Assembly (NCBI GenBank): GCA_023247275.1
Contig: JAHFGT010000015.1
Location: 1-41,526 of the forward strand
Direction of reading: 5' to 3'
DNA length: 41,526 nucleotides
Source of the DNA: Candidatus Omnitrophota bacterium
GTDB taxonomy: Bacteria; Omnitrophota; Gorgyraeia; Aquiviventales; Aquiviventaceae
Positions 8,395 to 17,234 of the stretch are shown here, piece after piece. Made by a program: the position numbers and the translations under genes. Below the pieces are notes generated by a model. The model searched no databases. It saw only the letters and a list, made by a program, of their open reading frames with translations, and had not been told where the DNA came from. Position 1 is the stretch's first letter. Each line of letters starts with the position of its first letter.

Positions 8395-9687
8395 ATGAAC
8401 GTCTTCCGATTCCTCAAGTGGTTCTACCCCGGCATGTACATCAAGCGCTGGGTCTTCTTGGCGGTCGTCGGCGGATTTTTGCTGGCGATCGGCTCAGCGC
8501 TCTTGACGGTCGACAACAGTATTCCCATCCGGTTGCTCAGCCTGCTCTTCCTGATGGGCGGGCTCTTGATGCTGGTCACCGGGATTCAGCTCACCATCCG
8601 CTCGCTGCTCGAGGTGGTCTCGCCAGAACATCGACGAGACCTGGTCGACGTGGTGTTCCAGCGCCGGCACCTGGAAAAAGGGCCAAAGATTGTGGTCATC
8701 GGCGGCGGCACCGGACTGGCGACCTTGCTCCACGGCTTGAAACAGTACACGAATAACATCACCGCGATCGTGACCGTCGCGGATGATGGCGGCAGTTCAG
8801 GACGGTTGCGGCGGGAGTTCGATATGCTCCCCCCCGGCGATATCCGCAACTGTCTGGTCGCGTTAGCGGACACCGAGCCGTTGATGCAGCAGTTGTTTCA
8901 ATACCGGTTCGCCGAGGACTCGGCGTTGAAGGGGCATAACTTCGGCAATCTGTTCATTACGGCGATGACAAAGATTACCGGAGATTTTGAGCGAGCCGTG
9001 CAAGCCTCCAGCAAGGTGCTGGCGATTCGGGGGCGCGTCGTCCCGTCCACCAACGCAAAGGTCCGCCTCGTCGCTGAGCATGTGGACGGCAGCGTGACCA
9101 TGGGCGAGTCGAAGATTTCCAGCGCGCCCGCGCGGATCCAGCGGATTTATTTGGAGCCGGGCGGATGCCAGCCCACGAACGAGGCGTTGGAAGCGATTCG
9201 GGCCGCCAACGCGATTGTCCTGGGGCCGGGATCGCTCTACACCAGCATCATTCCCAATCTGCTCGTCGATCAAATGGTCGACGCCATCGTGCAATCCAAA
9301 GCGCTGAAGATCTACGTGTGCAACGTGATGACCCAGTCCCGTGAAACCTACGCCTTCAAGGCGAGCGACCATGTTCGGGCAATTGCGGCGCACACGAATC
9401 CCGGCATTATTCAGGTGTGTATTGTGAACACGCAGCCGGTTCCAGAATTGCTGCAGGAGCGGTATCGTGCGGAAGAGGCGGTGCCGGTCGAGCCAGACGT
9501 CGAGCGGATCCGCGAGCTCGGGTACCAGACCGTCGCGGAGAATACATTAAGCTTGGACAGCTATGTCCGACATGACGCGGACAAAGTCGCCAAGATCATC
9601 ATCCAGCTCGTTGTCGGAGCCCGCGGACGATCACCCGCACCCATTGTGGTGACCGCGCCGGTGGTGGCGGAACCGGTGGTGGGATGA
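8395..9687 (+). CDS. yvcK: YvcK/GlmR-family protein (gluconeogenesis factor, CofD-like)
   Basis: A 430-residue protein. Residues about 18-75 hold two hydrophobic segments, an N-terminal membrane anchor found in some but not all family members. The YvcK core starts near residue 98 with V-I-G-G-G-T-G-L-A-T-L-L, then V-A-D-D-G-G-S-S-G-R-L-R, P-P-G-D-I-R-N-C, G-H-N-F-G-N-L-F and G-P-G-S-L-Y-T-S. In Bacillus and mycobacteria this protein binds UDP-GlcNAc and tunes flux into cell-wall precursors. It follows the IIA gene by 5 nt and overlaps the GH57 gene by ATGA. A GTG at 8392 is an alternative start one codon earlier. Confidence 0.9.
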   Translation: MNVFRFLKWFYPGMYIKRWVFLAVVGGFLLAIGSALLTVDNSIPIRLLSLLFLMGGLLMLVTGIQLTIRSLLEVVSPEHRRDLVDVVFQRRHLEKGPKIVVIGGGTGLATLLHGLKQYTNNITAIVTVADDGGSSGRLRREFDMLPPGDIRNCLVALADTEPLMQQLFQYRFAEDSALKGHNFGNLFITAMTKITGDFERAVQASSKVLAIRGRVVPSTNAKVRLVAEHVDGSVTMGESKISSAPARIQRIYLEPGGCQPTNEALEAIRAANAIVLGPGSLYTSIIPNLLVDQMVDAIVQSKALKIYVCNVMTQSRETYAFKASDHVRAIAAHTNPGIIQVCIVNTQPVPELLQERYRAEEAVPVEPDVERIRELGYQTVAENTLSLDSYVRHDADKVAKIIIQLVVGARGRSPAPIVVTAPVVAEPVVG

Positions 9688-11768
9688 CCGCGCCAGTGAC
9701 GCTGTTGATGGCGGTGCACTGCCATCAACCGGTGGGAAACTTTGATTTTGTCCTGGAGCAGGCCTCTGCGAAGGCCTATGAGCCGTTTGTCACGGTACTC
9801 GAGCGGCATCCCTCGGTTCGGCTCGCCCTTCACTATAGCGGGTGTCTGCTCGACTGGCTCGCCCGACACCGGCCAGAGTTTGTACGCCGCGTACGCGCGT
9901 TGGCGGATCGTGGCCAAATTGAACTCCTCGCCTCTGGCTATGCCGAGCCGATTCTGCCATTGCTGCCTGAGCCAGACCGCCAAGGACAAATCGCGATGAT
10001 GCGCACGCTGTTGCGCCGCCGACTGGGCACCGACGCCACTGGGCTGTGGCTGACCGAACGCGTCTGGGAGCCTGAGCTGCCCCAGACATTGGCGCGCGCC
10101 GGCATACAGTACACGATGGTCGATACGAATCAATTTGCGACGGCCAAACCTTGGCTGCCGGCTACCCATCAGATTGACGACGGCACCTTCTGGGATGTCC
10201 TGGGATGCTACACCACCGAGTATGCCGGCTCGTCGATCCTGCTCTTTCCCGCGTCAAAGCGGCTGCGCTATTGGATGCCGTTTCAATCGGTGGAGCAGAC
10301 CATCGAGTTTCTGCGCCGGTTGCAACGAGAGGAGCCGGTGGCGATCACCTTTGCGGACGATGGGGAAAAGTTTGGCTTGTGGCCGAAGACCTACCAGTGG
10401 GTGTATGAGCACGGGTGGCTCGACCAATTCTTCACCGCGGTCGAGCGGGAGCGCGGCTGGTTATCGACCGCGACGTTCCGGGACTACGCCGCACAGGTAG
10501 GCCCGAGCGGCCGCGTGTATCTGCCGACCGGCAGTTACGAAGAGATGCTCGACTGGTCTGGCGGACAGTTCCGAAATTTCTTCGTCAAATATCCTGAGTC
10601 CCACGCGATGCAGCAGGCAATGCTCCGTGTCAGCGAGGCACTGTGCGCGCTTCGGGACGGACGCGCTGGTTCCAAGCGCGTGAGCGTGGTCGTCGACGGT
10701 CGGCGGGTGAGCTGGGATGAGCTGGTGGAGCAGGCAACCCGTGAATTGTATCTGGGACAGTGCAACTGCGCGTATTGGCACGGGGTCTTCGGTGGGCTGT
10801 ATCTGGCGCATTTACGCCGAGCCATCTGGCGACATTTGATCACGGCCGAACGGCTGACCCACCAGGCGTCCGGCCATACCGCGTTTGTCACGGCCGTGGA
10901 TTCTGACGGCGACGGGCAACCCGAAGCCGAAATTCACACCCCGTTCATGAGCCTGCAAGTGGATCCGGCGGATGGCGGGACGATCACGGCCTGGCACTTG
11001 TACCGCTCTGGCGTGAATGTGGTGGATACGTTGACCCGCCGGTATGAGCCCTATCATGACAAACTGCGCCACCACGTCGATTCGCGGTCCGCCGGAAGCC
11101 AGCCGGCCAGTATCCATGAGACGCTTGGAGTCAAGGAACAGAATCTCGATACGCACCTCGTGTACGATGATCACCGGCGCAGCTTGTTTGTCGATTATGC
11201 GCTGCAGCAGATGCCAACCCTTGAGGCGATCGTTGGGTCGACCTGGGGCGAGCAGCGGCTGTGGTCCGGCGGACGGTTTGAGTGGCGACGACGGTTCGGC
11301 GCGGCCACAAAGGGCAACGCCGGGCGGGAGCAGCGTCATGACCGCACCGCCCGTACAGAGGAACTGACCGTTCACATGGTCCGACCACTCCCCGGTGGCC
11401 AGATCCGCAAGACGGTCCGGGTGCCGGCCGGACGCCCCTCGGTGGAGTGCTGCTACCAGCTTGACCACGCGGACATTCCCGTGATTGCGCTTGAATGCAC
11501 GGTCGGCCTGCGGGATGATCGCTATTTGCAGCAGCCCGGCCTGACCTCTCAGGCCTCTGAGTTTGTGATCCGTGAGCCGGATGGGGTGACGTTGACGCTG
11601 TCCATTGAGCCGGCCGCGCAGGTGGTCCATTTTCCTATCCAGACCGTGTCCGAATCAGAAGAAGGGTTGGAACGTACCTACCAGGGACTCTGCGTGGTGT
11701 GCTGCTGGGCGCTCGACGGTGCCAAGAGCTGGACCGGCCGGCTGCGCTGGACCGCGAAGGACGCCTGA
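9684..11768 (+). CDS. GH57 4-alpha-glucanotransferase/alpha-amylase-like enzyme
   Basis: A 694-residue glycoside hydrolase family 57 protein. Conserved regions in order are H-C-H-Q-P (12-16), W-L-T-E-R-V-W-E-P with the likely nucleophile E125, and F-A-D-D-G-E-K-F-G around 223-231 with the acid/base Asp. A helical region and a large C-terminal beta domain (DUF1925/DUF1926-like, from about 400) follow. This is the architecture and length of Thermococcus-type 4-alpha-glucanotransferase, which remodels maltodextrin or glycogen. It has no signal peptide and is probably cytoplasmic. It overlaps yvcK by 4 nt and the HPr gene by 1 nt, tying glycogen metabolism to the PTS. Confidence 0.87.
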   Translation: MTAPVTLLMAVHCHQPVGNFDFVLEQASAKAYEPFVTVLERHPSVRLALHYSGCLLDWLARHRPEFVRRVRALADRGQIELLASGYAEPILPLLPEPDRQGQIAMMRTLLRRRLGTDATGLWLTERVWEPELPQTLARAGIQYTMVDTNQFATAKPWLPATHQIDDGTFWDVLGCYTTEYAGSSILLFPASKRLRYWMPFQSVEQTIEFLRRLQREEPVAITFADDGEKFGLWPKTYQWVYEHGWLDQFFTAVERERGWLSTATFRDYAAQVGPSGRVYLPTGSYEEMLDWSGGQFRNFFVKYPESHAMQQAMLRVSEALCALRDGRAGSKRVSVVVDGRRVSWDELVEQATRELYLGQCNCAYWHGVFGGLYLAHLRRAIWRHLITAERLTHQASGHTAFVTAVDSDGDGQPEAEIHTPFMSLQVDPADGGTITAWHLYRSGVNVVDTLTRRYEPYHDKLRHHVDSRSAGSQPASIHETLGVKEQNLDTHLVYDDHRRSLFVDYALQQMPTLEAIVGSTWGEQRLWSGGRFEWRRRFGAATKGNAGREQRHDRTARTEELTVHMVRPLPGGQIRKTVRVPAGRPSVECCYQLDHADIPVIALECTVGLRDDRYLQQPGLTSQASEFVIREPDGVTLTLSIEPAAQVVHFPIQTVSESEEGLERTYQGLCVVCCWALDGAKSWTGRLRWTAKDA

Positions 11769-12055
11769 TGGCTTCGTCGCAACGGACCGTCACCATCATC
11801 CATCGTCAGGGGCTGCATGCCCGGCCGGCTGCGCTCTTCGTGCAGCTGGCGAAAACGTTTTCGTGCCGCGTGACCGTCAAGAAGGGCCGAAAGGTCGTCG
11901 ACGGAAAATCGATCATGGGCCTGCTCACGCTGGCCGCGAAGCAAGGCTCCAGGATCTCCATCGTGGCGGATGGGCCTGAGGCCCATCAGGCGTTAGACCA
12001 GCTGATCGATCTGGTGACCACCCCGCTGCCAGACGCTCATCCCACGCACGGATGA
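11768..12055 (+). CDS. ptsH: Phosphocarrier protein HPr
   Basis: A 95-residue HPr. The active-site histidine H17 is in H-R-Q-G-L-H-A-R-P-A. S48 in D-G-K-S-I-M-G-L-L sits at the regulatory Ser46 position, so an HPr kinase may exist elsewhere in the genome. It takes phosphate from enzyme I and passes it to IIA. The start codon overlaps the GH57 stop (TGATG), and its stop overlaps the enzyme I start, so translation is coupled. The roughly 10-residue tail after the fold is unremarkable. Confidence 0.93.
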   Translation: MASSQRTVTIIHRQGLHARPAALFVQLAKTFSCRVTVKKGRKVVDGKSIMGLLTLAAKQGSRISIVADGPEAHQALDQLIDLVTTPLPDAHPTHG

Positions 12056-13800
12056 TGACGACGCTGAAAGGCATCCCAGCCGCTCCTGGAGTGGCCATGG
12101 GCAAGGCGCTGCCATTCGATAGCGAGGAATTGCTCGTGCCGCGTCGGACCATCACCGAGGAGCAGATTCCGGCCGAGGTGCTGCGGCTTGAAGAGGCGCT
12201 GATCAAAACGCGCCACCAGATCGTCAGCATCCAGAAGAAGGTCTCTGACGAGCTCGGACAAGAACATGCCGAGATCCTCAATGCGCATTTGCTCGTGCTG
12301 GAAGATCAGTCGTTGCGCGAGGAAATCATCACCGGCCTGCGCAAGCAGCTGCTCAATGTCGAAGCGATTTTCAACGATATCATCAAACACCACCTGAAAG
12401 TGTTCTCGCGCACCGAAGATGAATACCTGCGCGAGCGGACCGCCGACATCGACGATGTCCGCAAGCGCGTGCTGCGCAACCTCCTCGGCCAGCATCCGGA
12501 TGCGCTGAGTCAGCTGCGACAGGAATCGGTGGTGCTGGTGGCGCGAGACCTGTCGCCGTCAGAAACTGCGCAGATGCATAAGGGCCACGTGCTGGCCTTC
12601 GTGACCGATATTGGCGGCCGCACCAGCCACACCGCCATTATGGCCAAGTCGCTGGAAATCCCAGCGGTCGTCGGGGTGGAGGTGGCCACCCGGCGGATTC
12701 CAAAGGGCGTGTTTGTCATCGTCGATGGCACGCATGGCCAGATCATCATCGAGCCGGATGAGGCGACCATCAAGCGGTATGAGCTTGAGCAGCGTCGCGG
12801 GCAAGAGCTGAACCGGCAGCTCCTCCATGTGAAAGATTTGCCGGCTGAAACGTTGGATCACCATACGGTCGTGCTGTCGGCGAACATCGAGCTGCCAGAC
12901 GAAGTGCCTTCGGTCATCGCGCATGGTGCGAACGGGATCGGGTTGTTTCGCACGGAATTCCTGTATCTCAACCGGTCCGATTTCCCGACAGAAGAGGAAC
13001 AGTATCAGGCCTATAGCACGGTGGCCGAGCAGCTCAAGCCCCATCCGGTCATCATCCGGACGATGGATCTGGGCGGGGACAAGTTTTTCTCCCCGCTGCA
13101 GCTCCCCTCGGAGATGAATCCGTTCATGGGCTGGCGGGCGATCCGATTCAGTTTAGCGCGGCCGGACATCTTTCGGCTGCAGCTCCGGGCCATTCTTCGA
13201 GCGAGCGTGCACGGGAACTTGAAAATGATGTATCCGATGATTTCCGGTTCGGAAGAGCTGCGCCGGGCGAACGAAATCCTGCAGGAGGTCAAACACGAAT
13301 TAGCGCGGGAACGGGTGCCATTTGATGATCAAATCGAAGTGGGCGCCATGATCGAAGTGCCATCGGCCGCGGTGACCTGCGACTTGTTGGCGCATGAAGT
13401 CGATTTCTTCTCGATCGGCACGAACGATTTGATCCAATACGCGCTGGCGGTGGACCGGGTCAATGAGAAAATCGCGTACCTGTACGAACCCACCCATCCG
13501 GCAATTCTGCGTCTGGTGAAACAGATCATTGACGTAGGTCATGCGGCGGATATTTGGGTTGGGATGTGCGGTGAAATGGCGGGGGAGCCGCCGCTGAGCC
13601 TGCTCTTGTTGGGAATGGGGTTGGACGAGTTTTCCACCTCGCCGGTGCAGTTGCCGATTGTGAAACAGGTCATCCGGTCGGTTGAGCACTCCTTCGCCAA
13701 ATCGGTGGTCGAGCAGGCGTTAAAATTGCGCACCGGCAAGGAAGTGGAGAGTTTTTTGATCGCTAGCCTCAAACAAGTCGCGCCCGCGTTGGTCGAATGA
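12052..13800 (+). CDS. ptsI: Phosphoenolpyruvate-protein phosphotransferase (enzyme I)
   Basis: A 582-residue enzyme I of normal length. The phosphohistidine is H193 in G-G-R-T-S-H-T-A-I. The PEP-binding TIM barrel follows, with N-G-I-G-L-F-R-T-E-F-L, D-L-G-G-D-K and the late G-M-C-G-E-M-A-G catalytic cysteine motif. It starts the phosphorelay PEP to EI to HPr to IIA. No PTS permease is encoded in the window, consistent with a nitrogen- or regulation-type PTS, though sugar permeases could lie elsewhere. Confidence 0.95.
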   Translation: MMTTLKGIPAAPGVAMGKALPFDSEELLVPRRTITEEQIPAEVLRLEEALIKTRHQIVSIQKKVSDELGQEHAEILNAHLLVLEDQSLREEIITGLRKQLLNVEAIFNDIIKHHLKVFSRTEDEYLRERTADIDDVRKRVLRNLLGQHPDALSQLRQESVVLVARDLSPSETAQMHKGHVLAFVTDIGGRTSHTAIMAKSLEIPAVVGVEVATRRIPKGVFVIVDGTHGQIIIEPDEATIKRYELEQRRGQELNRQLLHVKDLPAETLDHHTVVLSANIELPDEVPSVIAHGANGIGLFRTEFLYLNRSDFPTEEEQYQAYSTVAEQLKPHPVIIRTMDLGGDKFFSPLQLPSEMNPFMGWRAIRFSLARPDIFRLQLRAILRASVHGNLKMMYPMISGSEELRRANEILQEVKHELARERVPFDDQIEVGAMIEVPSAAVTCDLLAHEVDFFSIGTNDLIQYALAVDRVNEKIAYLYEPTHPAILRLVKQIIDVGHAADIWVGMCGEMAGEPPLSLLLLGMGLDEFSTSPVQLPIVKQVIRSVEHSFAKSVVEQALKLRTGKEVESFLIASLKQVAPALVE

Positions 13801-13807
13801 CACCAGC

Positions 13808-13901
13808 CGTGGACAGGTGTACGGGGGTACGGGTGTACAGGTCAGATGTGGCGACTCGACGACCTGTTCACCCGTACACCCGTTCACTCGTACACGAATC
13901 G
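13808..13901. repeat. GTGTACGGG-unit inverted/tandem repeat
   Basis: Short units of the form GTGTACGGG, GGTACGGGTG and TGTACAGG run from about 13814 to 13845. The reverse-complement series (ACCTGTTCACCCGTACACC, CACTCGTACAC) runs from 13862 to 13899. The two arms can fold into an imperfect hairpin of some 25 bp, with CAGGTC/GACCTG closing the loop. It fills most of the gap between ptsI and the next gene; no coding function is visible. Confidence 0.6.
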
Positions 13902-13915
13902 CTGCTCTGATCAGC

Positions 13916-14653
13916 ATGGCGGTTTCCATCATCCTGCTTGCAGCCGGGTATGCTACGCGGCTGTACCCGCTCACCAAAGACCGACCCAAGGCGCTATTAC
14001 CCTTGGGGCAGGGCGTGATGTTGGACGAGGTCATCCGCTCGGTGAAAGAGATTCCAGACGTGCGGCACCAGGTGCTGGTCACCAACCATCGCTTCGCTGG
14101 CCAGTTTAAAGCGTGGCAGCGGGCGCGGGGTGTGCCGATCCAGATCGTTGACGACGGGACCGACGCGGCCGATCGCCGGCTCGGGGCCATCCGCGATTTG
14201 GAGCTGGCCCGCACCCGGATGGGAGCGCCAGATGACCTGGTCGTTGTTGGGACCGACAACCTCTTTACCTGGTCGCTGGCCGATTTCGTGGCCCGCGCTC
14301 AACGTCATCGCACAGACCCCACGATCGCGCTGTGGCAGGCCGAGTCGCCGGCGGCGGCCACGCAGTTCGGGGTGGTGATCCGCGACGCCGACTCGCGCAT
14401 CACGGCCTTCGTGGAGAAATCTCCGCAGCCGCCATCGGCCGAGGTGGCTTTGTGCGTGTACTATTTTCCATCGACGATCGGGAGCCAGATTGCCGCCTTC
14501 TTAGCGTCCGGCGGCAACGCTGACGCGCCTGGATACTTCATCGAATGGTTGGTCCGTACCGGCACCGTGTACGGAGCACTGATGCCGGGTGCATGGTATG
14601 ATATCGGGACTTTGGCGACGTACGAGCAGGTCGTGCAGGCGTGGCCGCGTTGA
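13916..14653 (+). CDS. Sugar-phosphate nucleotidyltransferase family protein
   Basis: A 245-residue NTP_transferase-fold protein. The N-terminal signature I-I-L-L-A-A-G-Y-A-T-R-L-Y-P-L-T-K-D-R-P-K-A-L-L-P-L is near-canonical for glucose-1-phosphate or mannose-1-phosphate nucleotidyltransferases, except that the usual G-x-G-T-R reads G-Y-A-T-R. V-G-T-D-N, in place of the common G-D-x, probably binds the metal and sugar. There is no left-handed beta-helix or acyltransferase extension. I chose ATG 13916 because upstream in-frame sequence is the intergenic repeat. It likely makes an NDP-sugar for the envelope or glycogen; the exact sugar is unknown. Confidence 0.8.
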   Translation: MAVSIILLAAGYATRLYPLTKDRPKALLPLGQGVMLDEVIRSVKEIPDVRHQVLVTNHRFAGQFKAWQRARGVPIQIVDDGTDAADRRLGAIRDLELARTRMGAPDDLVVVGTDNLFTWSLADFVARAQRHRTDPTIALWQAESPAAATQFGVVIRDADSRITAFVEKSPQPPSAEVALCVYYFPSTIGSQIAAFLASGGNADAPGYFIEWLVRTGTVYGALMPGAWYDIGTLATYEQVVQAWPR

Positions 14654-14683
14654 ACCGCTGCTGCGGTTCCGCAGCGGAGGAGG
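14653..14683 (+). promoter_or_regulatory. metK leader with two mutually exclusive hairpins
   Basis: Two stems share bases in the 36-nt gap before metK: AACCGC/GCGGTT (14653-14668) and CCGCTGC/GCAGCGG (14655-14677). The second overlaps the first bases of the GGAGGAGG ribosome site at 14676-14683, so it could dampen initiation. It is too short for a SAM riboswitch. Confidence 0.35.
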
Positions 14684-14689
14684 ATGTGA

Positions 14690-15838
14690 ATGCGACGGTC
14701 GTTATTCACGTCGGAGTCGGTCACCGAAGGGCATCCGGATAAAATCGCCGACCAAATTTCCGACGCGGTGTTGGATTCGATCTATGAAAAAGACCCAAAC
14801 GGACGCGTGGCTTGCGAGACGCTGGTGACGACTGGGCTTGCCTTTGTGGCCGGCGAAATTACGACGTCCTGCTACATCGAGATTCCGCAGATCGTACGGG
14901 AGACGATCCATCGGATCGGGTATGTGGAGCCGGAACATGGGTTTGCGTACAAGACCTGCGGCGTGACCACATCGATCCAGGCGCAGTCTCCGGATATCGC
15001 GATGGGGGTGGATAAGGGCGGGGCTGGCGATCAGGGCATGATGTTCGGTTACGCCACCCATGAAACTCCGGAGTACATGCCCTTGCCGATCATGTTGGCA
15101 CATCGGTTGTCGCGTCGCCTGTCCGAGGTGCGCAAACAGCGGTTGGTGCACTATCTGCGCCCTGATGGCAAGACCCAGGTGACCGTTGAATACCATGATG
15201 GCCATGTGGCCCGTTTGGAGGCCATTGTGGTGAGTGCGCATCATCAGAAGGGTGTGTCGTTGGCGCAAATCCGGGCCGATATGAAAAAATTGGTGATCGA
15301 ACCGATCGTCCCCAAGCAATGGCTGGACAAACGGACCAAGATTTATGTCAACCCAACCGGCCGATTCGAAGTTGGCGGGCCGATGGGGGATACCGGGCTG
15401 ACTGGGCGCAAGATTATTATGGATACGTATGGCGGGGTGATTGGCCATGGCGGCGGCGCTTTTTCCGGGAAGGATCCGACCAAAGTCGACCGATCTGCCG
15501 CGTACATGGCTCGGTACGTGGCAAAAAATTTGGTCGCGGCTGGCGTGGCTGATCAGTGTGAAATTCAACTGGCCTATGCGATTGGCGTGGCTGAGCCGGT
15601 GTCGATCATGGTCAATACGCATGGAACTGGCAAGCTGTCCGAGGCCAGCCTCATGAAAATTATTCGGGAACTGTTTGATCTGACGCCGGCTGGGATTATC
15701 CGAACGCTGAAGCTGCGCCGACCAATCTACCTCAAGACGGCGGCCTACGGCCACTTTGGACGGTCCGAAGACGGGTTTAGCTGGGAAGAGCTTGATCGTG
15801 TGATCGATATCAAACAGGCCGCGAGGCATGCCACATGA
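14690..15838 (+). CDS. metK: S-adenosylmethionine synthetase
   Basis: A 382-residue enzyme making S-adenosylmethionine from methionine and ATP. It shows [17 protein letters not shown] at the N-terminus, [12 protein letters not shown] in the middle, and [16 protein letters not shown] near 255-270, all family signatures. It has a strong GGAGGAGG ribosome site 6 nt upstream. It overlaps ahcY by ATGA, so synthesis of the methyl donor and clearance of its product are co-translated. Confidence 0.97.
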   Translation: MRRSLFTSESVTEGHPDKIADQISDAVLDSIYEKDPNGRVACETLVTTGLAFVAGEITTSCYIEIPQIVRETIHRIGYVEPEHGFAYKTCGVTTSIQAQSPDIAMGVDKGGAGDQGMMFGYATHETPEYMPLPIMLAHRLSRRLSEVRKQRLVHYLRPDGKTQVTVEYHDGHVARLEAIVVSAHHQKGVSLAQIRADMKKLVIEPIVPKQWLDKRTKIYVNPTGRFEVGGPMGDTGLTGRKIIMDTYGGVIGHGGGAFSGKDPTKVDRSAAYMARYVAKNLVAAGVADQCEIQLAYAIGVAEPVSIMVNTHGTGKLSEASLMKIIRELFDLTPAGIIRTLKLRRPIYLKTAAYGHFGRSEDGFSWEELDRVIDIKQAARHAT

Positions 15839-17172
15839 GTACGCTCACGATGGCCGACGGGGCAGGGACACGCAAGGCGGCTCGGCGCTCGGCGCCCAGG
15901 GCCGCGGAGGGACGCATGCGCGCGCATATGAAGAACGCCGCACTGGCCAGCGCTGGCCGATCCAAGATTCAATGGGCCGAAGCGCAAATGCCGGTGCTGA
16001 TGCAAATTCGTCAGCGGGTCGCCAAGGAGAAACCGCTGCGTGGGATTCGCCTGGCCTGCTGCTTGCATGTGACGACCGAAACCGCTCATTTGATGCTGAC
16101 GTTGCAAGCCGCTGGCGCAGACGTGGCGTTATGCGCCTCCAATCCGTTGTCCACCCAGGATGACATCGCGGCCAGCTTGGTCAAGGATTTTGGAATCAGC
16201 GTCTACGCGGTTCGCGGAGAAGATCGGCAGACGTACTATGACCATATCCATGCGGTGCTCTCCCGATCACCCCATATCACCATGGACGATGGCGCTGATC
16301 TGGTGTCCACGATCCACAAAGAACCAAACCGGTACGGGCATGACATTCTCGGCGGCACCGAAGAAACGACGACCGGGGTGATTCGGCTCAAGAGCTTGGA
16401 CCGGCAAGGCCAACTTCGGTACCCGGTCATCGCGGTCAACGACGCGGACACCAAGCATCTGTTCGACAACCGGTATGGCACCGGCCAGTCGACGATCGAT
16501 GGAATCCTGCGCGCGACGAACCGGCTGCTGGCTGGTTCGGTATTTGTCGTTGCCGGCTATGGTTGGTGCGGCAAGGGGTTGGCGCAGCGTGCCCGGGGGA
16601 TGGGCGCCCATGTGATTGTCACCGAAGTCAATCCGATCCACGGGCTCGAAGCGGTCATGGACGGTTTTCAAGTCATGCCGCTGGTTGAGGCGGTGCGCCG
16701 CGCCGACATCATTGTGACAGTGACCGGGTGCTGCCAGGTGTTGACCGAGCCGCATTTTACCAAGATGAAAGACGGCGCGATTATTGCGAACGCAGGCCAC
16801 TTCGATGTGGAAATCGACCTGGACAGCCTCCGACGGCTGGCAAAGTCGCCCCGCAACCTGCGTGAAGGCATTCAGCAATACGAGCTGAAGGATGGCCGAC
16901 GGATCAACGTGCTCGGCGAGGGACGTCTGGTCAACCTGGCCTGTGCGGAAGGCCATCCGCCCGGGGTGATGGATATGTCATTTGCCAATCAAGCGTTGGC
17001 AGCGGAATATCTGAAGCGAGAGTCCACCCGGCTGGCCCCGCACGTGTATCCGGTGCCCAAGGTCATCGACGAAGAGATTGCGCGACTGAAACTGAGCGCG
17101 CTGGGCCTCTCGCTCGATCGGCTCACCCCTGAGCAGCAACGGTACTTGGCGAGCTGGGAACTGGGCACATAA
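15835..17172 (+). CDS. ahcY: Adenosylhomocysteinase
   Basis: A 445-residue S-adenosylhomocysteine hydrolase. Visible motifs include T-A-H-L-M in the substrate domain, [14 protein letters not shown] near 218-225, and the NAD-binding [10 protein letters not shown] near 240-249. The first 40 residues are a basic, Ala/Arg-rich extension before the family sequence begins (S-K-I-Q-W-A-E). The ATG at 15835 overlaps the metK stop, but internal ATGs at about residues 28 and 32 are possible true starts. It removes the by-product of methylation to adenosine and homocysteine. Confidence 0.95.
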   Translation: MSTLTMADGAGTRKAARRSAPRAAEGRMRAHMKNAALASAGRSKIQWAEAQMPVLMQIRQRVAKEKPLRGIRLACCLHVTTETAHLMLTLQAAGADVALCASNPLSTQDDIAASLVKDFGISVYAVRGEDRQTYYDHIHAVLSRSPHITMDDGADLVSTIHKEPNRYGHDILGGTEETTTGVIRLKSLDRQGQLRYPVIAVNDADTKHLFDNRYGTGQSTIDGILRATNRLLAGSVFVVAGYGWCGKGLAQRARGMGAHVIVTEVNPIHGLEAVMDGFQVMPLVEAVRRADIIVTVTGCCQVLTEPHFTKMKDGAIIANAGHFDVEIDLDSLRRLAKSPRNLREGIQQYELKDGRRINVLGEGRLVNLACAEGHPPGVMDMSFANQALAAEYLKRESTRLAPHVYPVPKVIDEEIARLKLSALGLSLDRLTPEQQRYLASWELGT

Positions 17173-17233
17173 GCTGAGTGATGAGTGGTGAGTGACCAGA
17201 AGAGTCACACCCGTCACGCATCACGGATCACTC
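17173..17233. repeat. Inverted repeat between convergent ahcY and lptG
   Basis: The gap between the two stops holds GTGATGAGTGGTGAGTGAC followed by GTCACACCCGTCACGC and ATCACGGATCACTCGTCAT, which can fold back on the first arm. It is probably a decayed intergenic repeat that also serves as a bidirectional transcription stop. There is no clear T-tract. Confidence 0.45.
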
Positions 17234-17234
17234 G

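Noticed and set aside
10812..11630. 272-codon minus-strand frame inside the GH57 gene
   Set aside because: It is a shadow frame with no start signal, and the plus strand encodes a full-length family member.
14653..14689. SAM riboswitch before metK
   Set aside because: The gap is only 36 nt and none of the conserved SAM aptamer motifs is present.
14702..15829. 375-codon minus-strand frame opposite metK
   Set aside because: It is an antisense shadow of a highly conserved gene in GC-rich DNA, with His/Arg-rich low-quality protein sequence.
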